Origin: Reyranella massiliensis 521
GTDB lineage: Bacteria; Pseudomonadota; Alphaproteobacteria; Reyranellales; Reyranellaceae
DNA: 45,365 bases
Assembly (NCBI GenBank): GCA_945862125.1
Contig: CAMAYC010000029.1
Span: 1-45,365 of the forward strand
Reading direction: 5' to 3'
In this document: piece by piece, positions 1-8,731 of the stretch
Position numbering within the stretch: the first letter of the stretch is position 1
Layout of the letters: each line of letters opens with the position of its first letter
Translations under genes and position numbers: made by a program
The notes under the pieces: generated by a model
What the model was told of the DNA's origin: nothing
Database searches by the model: none
What the model saw: only the letters and a program-made list of their open reading frames with translations

Positions 1-365
1 CGGCCAAGAGTTGAACGCTTCTCAGTCATCGTCGCTCATTCTTGAATAGCCGGAGATTTGACTGCCGCTTGGCGATGCGATCGCGCCCATGCTTGAGGGA
101 GCCGATTGAGGCCGCGATCTCGGTGAAGGCCGTCACCTGCCGGAACCGCGTGCCGAAGTCGGCATGGATGATTACCCAAAGGACCTCGATGTTCGAAACA
201 CTCGGAGGATGGGCCCGTCCGATCGCCCTCGAACGACGGCGACCATACGTGCCGATCATCGCCGCGCCGATACCACAGTGGCGTCCTCGATCACACGACC
301 CGAGAGGCGGTGGGCCGGGATCAGGCTCCACCCGGAGATCCGCGCAAGCCACGCTTCCGACCGGC
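1..365. other. No supported gene
   Basis: This stretch lies downstream of the deacetylase gene and runs to the window edge. Open frames exist on both strands. The most coherent is a minus-strand frame ending near position 26 whose last 55 or so codons (about 26-200) read as a basic, helix-rich tail. It has no recognisable family signature, and its upstream part overlaps the deacetylase gene. It could be a relic of a small regulator, but I cannot support a call. Confidence 0.4.
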
Positions 366-1256
366 TCAGGGCCGGTAATGCTCGTGCCACCAGCGGGCGA
401 TGTCGACACGGCGCTGGAAGCTCACGCCCGGCGTCTTGCGGCAGTATTCGAGGAAGCGCGCAAGCGCCGTGCTGCGCCCCGGCCGGCCGATGATTCGGCC
501 GTGCAGCCCGACGCTCAGCATCTTGGGCGAAGTCCGCCCCTCCTTGTGCAGGCAGTCGACACTGTCGCGCAGATACTCCCAGAATTCGCCGGCACCCGAC
601 CAACCGGGCCCGCGAAAGAACTTCGCATCGTTGGCATCGAACTGATAAGGCACGATCAGATGCGGCTTGCCGTTCTGCTCGACCCAGTAGGGAATCTCGT
701 CGGCGTAGGAATCGCAGTCATAGAGAAACCCGCCCTCCTCGACCAGCAGCGAGCGCGTGTTGACGCTTGGCGCGTAGCGGCAGTACCAGCCGACGGGACG
801 CTCGCCTGTCGTCTCGGCGATCGACTTCACGGCAAGGCGGATCTGCTCGCGCTCGTGGTCGGGCTCCATGCGGAAATGATCGACCCAACGGTATCCGTGC
901 CCCGCCACCTCGTGACCACGATCGGTGAACGCGCGCGCGACCAATGGGTTGCGCTCGAGTGCGCGGCCGCAGGCGAAGATCGTCGACTTGACGCCGAATT
1001 CGTCGAACAGGTCGAGCACGCGCCAAGTGCCGACGCGCGAGCCATACTCGAAAGTCGATTCGATGCCGAGGTCGCGCGTCTTGGAATCCATCGTCGGATA
1101 GACGAACTCGCCGACCCTTTCGCCCTCCGCATCGCCGTCGCCGATGCAGAGCTCGGAGCCTTCCTCGTAGTTCAACACCAGAGAGACGACGACACGCGCC
1201 CCTTCCGGCCATTCCACCTTGGGATATTTCCAGCCGTATCCGATCAGGTCCCGCAT
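366..1256 (-). CDS. Polysaccharide deacetylase (NodB fold), PuuE/allantoinase-like
   Basis: A 296-residue NodB-homology protein. The N-terminus (RDLIGYGWKYPKVEWPEGAR, then VLNYEEGSE) matches the opening of the PuuE-like subgroup, which holds cofactor-independent allantoinases and formamidases rather than true chitin deacetylases. A later segment, EVAGHGYRWVDH, supplies the conserved histidine region. An upstream frame continues to 1349, but it would run into the GntR gene, so the ATG at 1256 is preferred; it lies 13 bp downstream of the GntR stop. It is the last gene of the minus-strand operon. Hydrolysis of a C-N bond in a cyclic or linear amide would fit the hydantoinase genes upstream; the actual substrate is inference. 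Confidence 0.85.
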   Translation of the reverse strand: MRDLIGYGWKYPKVEWPEGARVVVSLVLNYEEGSELCIGDGDAEGERVGEFVYPTMDSKTRDLGIESTFEYGSRVGTWRVLDLFDEFGVKSTIFACGRALERNPLVARAFTDRGHEVAGHGYRWVDHFRMEPDHEREQIRLAVKSIAETTGERPVGWYCRYAPSVNTRSLLVEEGGFLYDCDSYADEIPYWVEQNGKPHLIVPYQFDANDAKFFRGPGWSGAGEFWEYLRDSVDCLHKEGRTSPKMLSVGLHGRIIGRPGRSTALARFLEYCRKTPGVSFQRRVDIARWWHEHYRP

Positions 1257-1269
1257 GCGCCTTATTCCC

Positions 1270-2025
1270 TCAGAGCTCGTCGGAGGGCGAACCGCCGTCG
1301 CCCGGAACCGCGTAAGGCGATTCAGCCAGGGCCTTGGCCACCACACCATGACTGCGTCGCATGATCTGCTCTCCGCGACGACGGGCGAGCACCACGTCGC
1401 CGTCCAGGATGGCGCTGGCCAGGTCCCGGTAGCCCTCCAGCGTCATCGACAGCATCTCCCTCGTGTGAAGATGCGCCATATAGCGATAGCGCATCGCCTG
1501 CTTGTCGATTCCCGCCATGATGCGCATCAGCGTCTGGTTCTGCGAAGCGGCGTGAATGGCATGCAAGAAGTCGACGTTGTAGTTGAAGAATATTCGTACA
1601 TCCTTCTCCGCGAAGGCCTCCTTCATGCCGGCAACGATCGCCTTGATCTGCTTCTTGCCGTCGGCGGTGATGCGCTTGGCAGCCTCCGCCGCGGCAAGCC
1701 CTTCGAGGCCCACGCGGCAGGCGTAGACTTCGTCGAGGTCGCGCCGGCTCATGGGGGTGACGCTGACACCCCGCCGCGCCGCCCGGATCACCAGGCCGTC
1801 GGCCTCGAGCATGCGGAACACCTCGCGGATGGGCGAGCGGCTGACGCCGAAGCTGGCGCTCACTTCCTCTTCGAGGATTCGCGCGCCCGGCGGCAACTCG
1901 AGGAAGATGATGCGATCGGACAGAATGCGCGCAATCTCGGACGCGATCAGCGACGGCAAGGTAAAGCCCGCAGGCACGGCGGCTGCCGATGACGCGCCGG
2001 CCAAATTGACCCTAACCGACGACAT
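1270..2025 (-). CDS. GntR-family transcriptional regulator, FCD (FadR-like) subfamily
   Basis: A regulator of about 251 residues. The N-terminal winged helix covers roughly residues 20-85, with the typical GntR pattern of LPPGARILEEEVSASFGVSR followed by SPIREVFRMLEADGLV. An all-helical FCD ligand-binding domain follows, with Asp/His metal-type positions in the DFLHAIH region. The start chosen here (ATG at 2025) overlaps the stop of the upstream SDR by 14 bp; a start at 2034 is also possible. Regulators of this class usually repress neighbouring catabolic genes until a small organic acid binds. The palindromes at 8613-8636, between the head of this operon and the divergent transporter, are the obvious candidate operator. 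That link is inference from position and symmetry. Confidence 0.88.
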   Translation of the reverse strand: MSSVRVNLAGASSAAAVPAGFTLPSLIASEIARILSDRIIFLELPPGARILEEEVSASFGVSRSPIREVFRMLEADGLVIRAARRGVSVTPMSRRDLDEVYACRVGLEGLAAAEAAKRITADGKKQIKAIVAGMKEAFAEKDVRIFFNYNVDFLHAIHAASQNQTLMRIMAGIDKQAMRYRYMAHLHTREMLSMTLEGYRDLASAILDGDVVLARRRGEQIMRRSHGVVAKALAESPYAVPGDGGSPSDEL

Positions 2026-2752
2026 AGCCGCCATCCGCAACAAGCGTCTCGCCGGCGACATAGGCCGCCGCGTCGGAGACGAGGATCATCGCCAGCTTGG
2101 CGATCTCCTGCGCCGTGCCCCAGCGCCCGAGCGGCACGCGGGCGAGTCCACGATCGCCTGAGCGACCTTCCTTTACGGTTTCGCGCGACATTCGCGTAAG
2201 GGCGCGTCCCGGCGCAAGACAGAGAACGCGTACGCCATGCGGTCCCCATTCCACGGCAGCCGACTTCGTCAGTTGCGAGATCGCTGCCTTGGCCGCGGCA
2301 TAGACCGCACGGTTCTCCCCGCCGGAAAACGCGGTCTGCGACCCTATCAGCAGGATAACGCCGTGCTTGCGCGCCACCATGCCGGCCCCGACCAGCTGCA
2401 TCAGGCGCAAGGCGCCCACCAGGTCGACGTCGATAACGCGCCTCATCTCCTCGAAACTCGTCTCCAGCAGCGGCTTGGCCACGAGTATGCCGGCATTTCC
2501 GATCAGCGTGTCGATTTCGCCCGCCGCCGCCACGAGCCGTTCAATCGATTCCGGATCGGCCTGGTCGTAGACCTGCATCTCGGCCCCGCAACGCGCAGCC
2601 ACCTGCGCCAGGGGCTCCACTTCGACATCGGCCAGCACCAGCGTCGCGCCGGCGGCATGAAGGAGATCGGCCATTGCCTCACCGAAGCCGTTGGCGGCCC
2701 CGGTCACCAGGATGCGCCGGCCGGTGAAGTCGAAGTCTTGCATCAAGCTCAC
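2012..2752 (-). CDS. Short-chain dehydrogenase/reductase (classical SDR)
   Basis: A 246-residue protein with the full classical SDR signature. The Rossmann glycine motif TGAANGFG is near residue 17, NAG near residue 88, and a catalytic Ser and YAAAK lie around residues 140-157. The C-terminal ADGGYVVG tail is usual for the family. An Asp after beta-2 (VLADVE) suggests preference for NAD(H). Its start overlaps the epimerase stop by four bases (ATGA type), so the two are translationally coupled. It probably oxidises a hydroxyl intermediate of the pathway; the substrate cannot be read from the sequence. Confidence 0.88.
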   Translation of the reverse strand: MSLMQDFDFTGRRILVTGAANGFGEAMADLLHAAGATLVLADVEVEPLAQVAARCGAEMQVYDQADPESIERLVAAAGEIDTLIGNAGILVAKPLLETSFEEMRRVIDVDLVGALRLMQLVGAGMVARKHGVILLIGSQTAFSGGENRAVYAAAKAAISQLTKSAAVEWGPHGVRVLCLAPGRALTRMSRETVKEGRSGDRGLARVPLGRWGTAQEIAKLAMILVSDAAAYVAGETLVADGGYVVG

Positions 2753-3687
2753 GCATCACCCCTTTGTAGCAGCCAGTCGCGAGTCGCTGCGGCGCCATCG
2801 GCAATCGAAACGGCAGGCCTGAACCCGAAATCGCGCCGCGCCGCGTCGATCACCAGCGGACCGAGGCCGAACGTGTTCCAGCCCAGTCCTTCAGGGTCGA
2901 TGACAACGTTCGTCGCCGGCACGGCCACCCGCACCTGATCGACGATCTCGTCGAGCGTCTGCGCCCGTCCGGGCCCGATATTGTAGGCGCGTTGCCCCAA
3001 GGATCGCGCATCCAGAACAAGGCTGACAGCCTGTACGACATCGTCGATGAAGATGTGCTGCCGCGTGCGACCGGACATGGATTGGATCCGACTTGCACGG
3101 CCGGCCAGCCCATCGGCCACCAGTGTTCGGATGAGGCATGATGTCGTCCGCCCTGGCCCATAACAGGATGTCACACGCAGCGCGACAGCGTCAACGCCGT
3201 GCTCCGAGGCATAGGCCAGGATCAGCGCCTCGCCGGCCGCCTTGGTGGCGCCATAGACCGTGTCTGGCAGCAGGGTCGTGCTCTCCTCGACCGGCGAGAG
3301 ATCCGGCCGGTCGCCATAGGCGTTGATCGAGGAAAACCACACGATGCGATCAAGCCGATGGCGACGTGCCGCTTCGAGCAGGCCGACCAGTCCATCGAGA
3401 TTGATGGCACAGACCCGGCCGGGCTCACCACCCAGCACCATAGGTCCAGAGATTCCGCCGGCATGCACCACCCGTCGGATGCCGAAGCGGCCGATCACCT
3501 CGTCCCAGCGCGGCGGATCGGGCAGATCATGCGCAAAGAACGGCACACCGTGGGCGGCGAGATCGATGTTCGACGGTGACGCACGATCGGCCGCAACCAC
3601 GGCCACGCCCTCCGCTACGAGCCGTTTCACGACGGCCGCACCGATCAATCCACCGACGCCCGTCACAAGGACAGGCCCGGATGTCAT
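2749..3687 (-). CDS. NAD-dependent epimerase/dehydratase (extended SDR)
   Basis: A 312-residue extended SDR. The N-terminal nucleotide-binding motif is TGVGGLIG, an Asp at the end of beta-2 (AADRAS) binds the NAD ribose, and the active site is a Ser (FSSINAYGD) with YGATK. Family members act on nucleotide sugars or on simple sugar acids such as uronates. This one sits within a catabolic operon rather than a cell-envelope cluster, so a sugar-acid or lactone dehydrogenase role is as plausible as an epimerase role. The stop overlaps the SDR start, and its start overlaps the hyuB stop (3684-3687). Confidence 0.85.
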   Translation of the reverse strand: MTSGPVLVTGVGGLIGAAVVKRLVAEGVAVVAADRASPSNIDLAAHGVPFFAHDLPDPPRWDEVIGRFGIRRVVHAGGISGPMVLGGEPGRVCAINLDGLVGLLEAARRHRLDRIVWFSSINAYGDRPDLSPVEESTTLLPDTVYGATKAAGEALILAYASEHGVDAVALRVTSCYGPGRTTSCLIRTLVADGLAGRASRIQSMSGRTRQHIFIDDVVQAVSLVLDARSLGQRAYNIGPGRAQTLDEIVDQVRVAVPATNVVIDPEGLGWNTFGLGPLVIDAARRDFGFRPAVSIADGAAATRDWLLQRGDA

Positions 3688-5738
3688 TCAGCGGCCTCCG
3701 CAAGACGCGCCTGCGGCACGACCACCGTGGCGATGCGCCGGACCTCGATCCGCTGCCCCGCCTCCGTGCGGAGGATGCCGAGACCCTTCTGATCGATCGG
3801 CAGCGAACCCGCTGGCACCTTTGGATCGATCCGGAGCCAGGCGCGGAGCGGCGCGGCCTGGCGCCGGTCCATCTCGACCAGATCGTCGTCCTGCAGGCCG
3901 GCAGCAGCAGCGTCCTTCGGATTCATACGGCAAATGCGCCGCCGGCTGACCGCGCCCGCCTCATAGGAATCGTCGACGAGCACCGCCTCGAGCGCAAACC
4001 GGTCCTCGCCCAGGCGGCGGCGCAGGGTCTCGGTTGCCGCGCCATCCAGTTTGCCCCGAGCGTCGAGCGCGATGCCGTAGAGTTCATGGGCGACCCGGCG
4101 CGAGATGTATCCTTCGTTGACGTCGTCCACCACAAGCGCCGGCGGGCGCAACAATGGATCGCCATAGCCGCCGCCCCCGGCCGAGCGCACGACGACGACG
4201 CTGCCATCGCCGACCGGATGACCCGCGACCTTGCCCGGCGTGTCGAAATCCATGACCTGGCCGTTCTCCTCGATCCACGCGCCGACCTGAACGCCGGACA
4301 GGCCGCCCATCACGCCGAACGCCGGCACGACCGCGCCGTCGGACAACAACGAGTAGCGCGAATCGGCCGCCAAGACACGAATGGAGCGCTGCATCGACAG
4401 GCCACCCCTCGTCGTACCGGCGCCGCCCGAGTCCATCGCGAGCCGCGAGGTCTCGATGATCAACGGCATGCGGGTTTCAATCACCTCCGTCGACTGCACC
4501 GTGACGAGATCGCCCCAGTCGATCGTCGCCATGGCGCTGGGCCCGTCGTTCTCGCGAAACGCCCCGTTTCCACCGGCCGACCATTCGTAGTGGACCCATT
4601 CGCGGCGACGTTTGGCGTCGTAGCCGCCGATCAGGTTGTGGAAGGAGGTCCGACAGAGATCGCCCGCCACGAGGTCGGGCACGACCTGCGACAACGCACC
4701 GACCATGGTTGCGATCACGCGCTTGCGGATCTCGCCATGGGAGCCGGCCGGCGCGGGACGCTGCACGTTCACGATCGATGCCGGTGGCGCAATCACCTCG
4801 ATCGGCCGGAAGGAGCCCTGGTTGAGCGGCGCCGCCGGATCGAAGATCGACTTCATCGCGATAAAAACCGAGGCCGCCGTCACCGCGGCCGTGGAATTCA
4901 CCGGGAACGGCACCTGCGGCGAGGCGCCAGTGAAATCGGCGACCATGCGGTCGCCCGCAACCGAGAGAGCCAGCGGCAGGAGCAGCGGCTCGAACGAACC
5001 GCCCATGTAGGTTTCGAGATAGTCCTCGTAGCGATAGACGCCATCCGGTAGGCTGGCGATACAGGCGCGCATCCGCGCCTCCGACCGGTCGAGGTCGAGG
5101 CGCACGGCTTCCAGCAGTGTTTCGACACCGTAACGCACGCAGATCTCATGGATGCGCTTTTCCGCGACGCGACAGGAGGCGAGGCTTGCCTCAAGATCGC
5201 CAAGACGTTCCTCCGGGACACGCATGTTCGACAGCAATATGTCGAGAGCCGCCTGGTTGAAGCGGCCGGCCTCCTGGATCTTCACGGGGGGAATGCGCAC
5301 GCCTTCCTGATAGATCTCGGTCGCCTTGCCCGACATGCTGCCCGGCACCATGCCGCCGACATCGGCCCAATGGGCGCGCACGGCCGGGAAGAAGACCAGC
5401 CGGCCGTCCTGGAACACCGGAAAAATCACCGTAACGTCGTTGAGATGCGTGCCGCCGGTGTAGGGATCGTTCGACAGGATGACGTCGCCGGGCGCGAGAT
5501 CGTTGCCGAACTTCTCCATTGCGGAGCGCACCGACCAGGGCAGCGGGACGACGTGGGAGCCGATGTCCTCCGACTGCGCGACGACCTGACTGTCGGGAGC
5601 AAACAGGCCGCACGAGAAATCCTTAGCGTCGTAGATGGCCACCGAACTGGCTGTCCGGCAGACCGTTGCACGCATCTCACGCACGATGGAGATCAGACCC
5701 TGGGTCAGCACCTCGAGCGTAATGGGATCGATGCTCAT
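3684..5738 (-). CDS. hyuB: Hydantoinase/oxoprolinase subunit B (HyuB) with extra C-terminal domain
   Basis: A 684-residue protein. Residues 1-560 or so are a full hydantoinase-B domain, with openings typical of the family (DPITLEVLTQGLISIVREMR, then DFSCGLFA), GDVILSNDPYTGGTHLNDV, and a late glycine-rich RSAGGGGYGDPLLR segment. HyuB works with HyuA in ATP-dependent opening or carboxylation reactions on 5-oxoproline, N-methylhydantoin, hydantoins or acetophenone-type substrates. About 85 residues follow (coded by roughly 3687-3945), beginning CRMNPKDAAAAGLQDDDLVE and rich in alternating hydrophobic and Asp/Gly positions; this recalls a double-psi beta-barrel. The ATG at 5738 gives an ATGA overlap with hyuA and the expected N-terminus, so longer in-frame extensions were rejected. 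Confidence 0.9.
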   Translation of the reverse strand: MSIDPITLEVLTQGLISIVREMRATVCRTASSVAIYDAKDFSCGLFAPDSQVVAQSEDIGSHVVPLPWSVRSAMEKFGNDLAPGDVILSNDPYTGGTHLNDVTVIFPVFQDGRLVFFPAVRAHWADVGGMVPGSMSGKATEIYQEGVRIPPVKIQEAGRFNQAALDILLSNMRVPEERLGDLEASLASCRVAEKRIHEICVRYGVETLLEAVRLDLDRSEARMRACIASLPDGVYRYEDYLETYMGGSFEPLLLPLALSVAGDRMVADFTGASPQVPFPVNSTAAVTAASVFIAMKSIFDPAAPLNQGSFRPIEVIAPPASIVNVQRPAPAGSHGEIRKRVIATMVGALSQVVPDLVAGDLCRTSFHNLIGGYDAKRRREWVHYEWSAGGNGAFRENDGPSAMATIDWGDLVTVQSTEVIETRMPLIIETSRLAMDSGGAGTTRGGLSMQRSIRVLAADSRYSLLSDGAVVPAFGVMGGLSGVQVGAWIEENGQVMDFDTPGKVAGHPVGDGSVVVVRSAGGGGYGDPLLRPPALVVDDVNEGYISRRVAHELYGIALDARGKLDGAATETLRRRLGEDRFALEAVLVDDSYEAGAVSRRRICRMNPKDAAAAGLQDDDLVEMDRRQAAPLRAWLRIDPKVPAGSLPIDQKGLGILRTEAGQRIEVRRIATVVVPQARLAEAAE

Positions 5739-7765
5739 CGCGCGCTTCCTTCGACATGACGCAAAATAAGGCAGCCGATCGCTTCGCGTTCGACCGTCCA
5801 GTCCGGCGGAACCACCGTCGAGGAGCCCGCCTCCTGCACAATGGCCGGTCCCGGCACCGACTGGCCCGTCGGCAGGCGCTCGCGGTCGAATACCGGCGTG
5901 GGATGGGCAATGCCATCGAACACGACCGGGCGTTCCCCAAGACGCGCGCCGTCCAGCGTAAGGCCCGACGCCGTGACCGCCGGCAGTGCCGGCTTTTCGG
6001 ACAATCCCCACGCCGCAACGCGATAGCTCACGATTTCGATCGGCGCGGTGGTCGTGCCGCCGTATCGGGTGCGGTAGACCGTCTCGAACGCACTGGCGAT
6101 CTTCGCCATGTCCGGCTGATCGGCATCGATCGGCACCGAGAGCTCGAAGGATTGACCCGAATAGCGCATGTCGAGCGTTGCGGCGTACCGCCGGCGCTCC
6201 ACCGGGAATTCGGCGGCGCTGAGCTCACGCTCGCCTTCCGCGATCAGGCCCGCCAGCATGACCTTCACGTCGGCGGCCGAGAGTTTGTCGAGCGTCGCCA
6301 CCCTGGTGCGCACAAAATCGCGGCGGACATCGGCCACCAGAAGGCCGAAGGCCGAGAAGTTTCCCGGCATTGGCGGCACCACGACCGTGCGCATCCCGAG
6401 TTCCTCGGCGATCGCCGCCGCCTGCAGGGGGCCCGCGCCGCCGTACGACAGCAGAGCGAAGTCGCGCGGGTCGATACCCCGCAAAACCGAGACCTCCTTG
6501 ATCGCGGCAGCCATCGACACGACAGCGATCCGGAGGATTCCTTCCGCCATCTTGTCGGCCGACAGGCCAAGCGCCTCACCGAGGCGACCTGTCGCGGCGA
6601 GCGCAGCGGGGCGGTCGAGCCGGATCTCGCCGCCAAGAAGCTGTTCTGTGCCGAGACGGCCCAGAGCCACGTTGGCGTCGGTGACGGTGGGCTCCGTTCC
6701 GCCCCGATTGAAGCAGGCCGGGCCGGGATAGGCCTTGGCCGAGCGCGGGCCGACGGTCAGGAAGCCGCCGGCAACGGCCGCGATGCTGCCCCCCCCGGCG
6801 CCGACGGTATTGATGTCGATCTGCCGGATCTTCACCGGAAAGGCCGCCACGCGCCCGTCGGTCGTCATGTTGAAATCGCCATGCCGTACGAGGCAAACGT
6901 CGGTCGAGGTGCCGCCCATGTCGCACGTGATGATGTCCGGGAAGTTCGCCGCATGGCCGACGTAGCTGGCGGCGATGACACCTGCTGCCGGCCCAGACAG
7001 CATCGACAGGACGGGCATCGACTCGACGCGATGAGCCGGCAACGTGCCGCCATTCGACGTCATGATCGACAGCGGCGCAACCACTCCCGCCGCCTTCAGC
7101 CGGTTGCGCAGCTCACCCAGGTACCGCCGCATGCGCGGCGCGACATAGGCATTCAACGCTGTCGTGGAGAAGCGCTCGTATTCACGGTATTCCGGAAGCA
7201 CGTCGGACGATGTGGTGATGACCGCGTTCGGCATATGACGGGCGAGAATTTCGGCGGCACGGCGTTCGTGATCCGGATTGGCGTAGGAATGCAGGAAGCA
7301 TACGGCGACGGCCTCGACCCCTTCGGCGGCAAACCGCCTGCCGATGGCAGCCACCCCTTCCTCATCGAGCGGCACCGACACGCTGCCATCCACGTTCAGG
7401 CGCTCGCGCACCTCGGCACAGCGCGAACGCGGCACCAGCGGGCGATTGGGCGGCGCCTTGATATTGTAGATCGCCATGCGGTTGCCCCGACCGACCACCA
7501 GGACATCGCGGTGCCCCTCGGTTGCCAGCACGGCCAGTCGCGCGCCGTCGCCTTCCAGCGCGGTATTGGTCGCCACCGTCGTGCCATGGACGATCTGCTC
7601 CAGCTCATCCGGCGCCAAGGCGAGACGGCGGATGCCTGCCAGGATCCCTTCCGACTGGTCGTGCGGCGTGGACGGTGTCTTGAGCACCTCAAGGTGGCCG
7701 CGCGCCTTATCGAGCAAAACCAGGTCGGTGAACGTTCCGCCGACATCGACGCCTAGCCAATTCAT
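5735..7765 (-). CDS. hyuA: Hydantoinase/oxoprolinase subunit A (HyuA)
   Basis: A 676-residue ATP-dependent subunit. It begins with the actin-like phosphate loop GVDVGGTFTDLVLLD. Further family landmarks are HGTTVATNTALEGDG, the TSNGG and GPAAGVIAA segments, CDMGGTSTDVCLV (second phosphate motif) and LLSYGGAGPLQAAAIAEELG. HyuA phosphorylates the amide or lactam oxygen before HyuB-linked hydrolysis or carboxylation. It overlaps hyuB by four bases and starts 27 bp after the enoyl-CoA hydratase stop, so all the minus-strand genes are probably one transcript. The family is certain; the substrate (oxoproline, hydantoin, aromatic ketone) is not. Confidence 0.93.
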   Translation of the reverse strand: MNWLGVDVGGTFTDLVLLDKARGHLEVLKTPSTPHDQSEGILAGIRRLALAPDELEQIVHGTTVATNTALEGDGARLAVLATEGHRDVLVVGRGNRMAIYNIKAPPNRPLVPRSRCAEVRERLNVDGSVSVPLDEEGVAAIGRRFAAEGVEAVAVCFLHSYANPDHERRAAEILARHMPNAVITTSSDVLPEYREYERFSTTALNAYVAPRMRRYLGELRNRLKAAGVVAPLSIMTSNGGTLPAHRVESMPVLSMLSGPAAGVIAASYVGHAANFPDIITCDMGGTSTDVCLVRHGDFNMTTDGRVAAFPVKIRQIDINTVGAGGGSIAAVAGGFLTVGPRSAKAYPGPACFNRGGTEPTVTDANVALGRLGTEQLLGGEIRLDRPAALAATGRLGEALGLSADKMAEGILRIAVVSMAAAIKEVSVLRGIDPRDFALLSYGGAGPLQAAAIAEELGMRTVVVPPMPGNFSAFGLLVADVRRDFVRTRVATLDKLSAADVKVMLAGLIAEGERELSAAEFPVERRRYAATLDMRYSGQSFELSVPIDADQPDMAKIASAFETVYRTRYGGTTTAPIEIVSYRVAAWGLSEKPALPAVTASGLTLDGARLGERPVVFDGIAHPTPVFDRERLPTGQSVPGPAIVQEAGSSTVVPPDWTVEREAIGCLILRHVEGSAR

Positions 7766-7792
7766 GTCTTCATCGCTCCCGATACGCCGTAC

Positions 7793-8575
7793 TCAACGAC
7801 CGATGAAGCGCGGCGCGCGCTTCTCGGTGAAGGCTCGCCCACCCTCGCGATAGTCCTCGCTGTTCATCGCGTGCGCGATGACTTCCTCGATTTCGTGTTC
7901 TCGCGCGACGGCGTTGCCCGCCGCCAGCGCCTCGAGCACCAGCTTGGCACCGGCGATCGACAGGGGTGAATTGCCTGACAATTCGGCGGCATAAGCGCGC
8001 GCCACGTCGAGCGCACTGCCCTGTTCCGCCACCATGTCGAGAAGGCCAAGCGCACGGCAGTCGGCGAGTTCGAAGGCGCGCCCGGCGAAGAGAATGCGCT
8101 TGGCGTTGGCGAGCCCGACCTGGCGCAGCAGCAGGGAGCAGTCGAGCGGACCGTACACGATGCCCAGGCGCGCGGCCGGAATGCCCATTCTTGTCGAGGC
8201 GTCGCCGATCCGGAAGTCGCAAGCCAACGCCAGGCCGCAGCCCCCGCCCATCGCATAGCCCGAAATCGCCGCAAGGATCGGCAGCGGACAGTCGCGCAAC
8301 GCACGCGTCGCGCTGTCGGCTGCATCTTCGTAAATCTTCCCCATCGCGGCATCGGCGCGCACCGTCGGGAACTCCGAAATGTCTGCCCCGGCACAAAAGT
8401 GTCCACCCGCGCCCGTCACGATGACCGCTCGAACGTCGTCGACACGAGAGAAACCGGAGAAAATTTCGGCGAGACGACGCCACATCGCGAGCGAAACGGC
8501 ATTGCGCTTGCTTGCCCGGTTGAGCGTGACGGTGGCCACGTTTCCGGCTTTCGCGACGACGACTTCCTCGTTCAT
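7793..8575 (-). CDS. Enoyl-CoA hydratase/isomerase family protein
   Basis: A 260-residue crotonase-fold protein and the first gene of the minus-strand operon. The oxyanion-hole segments are visible as KRNAVSLAM and GAGGHFCAGADISEF near residues 20-65, and again as SGYAMGGGCGLALACDFRIG near residues 95-115. The ATG at 8575 gives the standard N-terminus NEEVVVAKAGNVATVTLNR; upstream in-frame sequence runs into the control region and was rejected. Crotonases hydrate, isomerise or cleave acyl-CoA thioesters, so the pathway probably passes through a CoA-bound intermediate. No dedicated CoA ligase lies in this operon. Confidence 0.9.
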   Translation of the reverse strand: MNEEVVVAKAGNVATVTLNRASKRNAVSLAMWRRLAEIFSGFSRVDDVRAVIVTGAGGHFCAGADISEFPTVRADAAMGKIYEDAADSATRALRDCPLPILAAISGYAMGGGCGLALACDFRIGDASTRMGIPAARLGIVYGPLDCSLLLRQVGLANAKRILFAGRAFELADCRALGLLDMVAEQGSALDVARAYAAELSGNSPLSIAGAKLVLEALAAGNAVAREHEIEEVIAHAMNSEDYREGGRAFTEKRAPRFIGR

Positions 8576-8612
8576 GGATGGGTTCGATCTCCGTGCCGAC
8601 ATTCTTAGGGTG

Positions 8613-8636
8613 ACAAGCTTGTGTACTGTATACAAG
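8613..8636. promoter_or_regulatory. Overlapping palindromes in divergent control region (candidate GntR operator)
   Basis: Two dyads overlap here. ACAAGCTTGT (8613-8622) is a perfect 10-bp palindrome. CTTGTGTACTGTATACAAG (8618-8636) has 9-bp arms around one central base, with 8 of 9 positions matching. The GTATACAA half resembles operators commonly bound by FCD-type GntR repressors. The site lies 38-61 bp upstream of the hydratase ATG and about 95 bp upstream of the binding-protein ATG, so one bound dimer or pair could control both directions. Confidence 0.65.
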
Positions 8637-8731
8637 ATACATCGTCGCCAAGGAACGGGAAGCTGCGTTGTTTCCAGGGGTTGGGATGTTTGGCGGCGCG
8701 ATATCGCCAACTCGGGGGTTCAGGAGGGGCA

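Noticed and set aside
26..409. Minus-strand frame at the left edge
   Set aside because: Its upstream part overlaps the deacetylase gene and no family signature is visible. Only the last 55 codons look coherent, which is too little to call a gene.
3576..5051. Long open frame on the plus strand opposite hyuB (and similar long antisense frames at 5756-7756, 8960-10858, 18991-21102 and 40639-42744)
   Set aside because: They lie wholly opposite well-identified genes, have His/Arg/Asp-rich composition typical of antisense frames in high-GC DNA, and show no family motifs.
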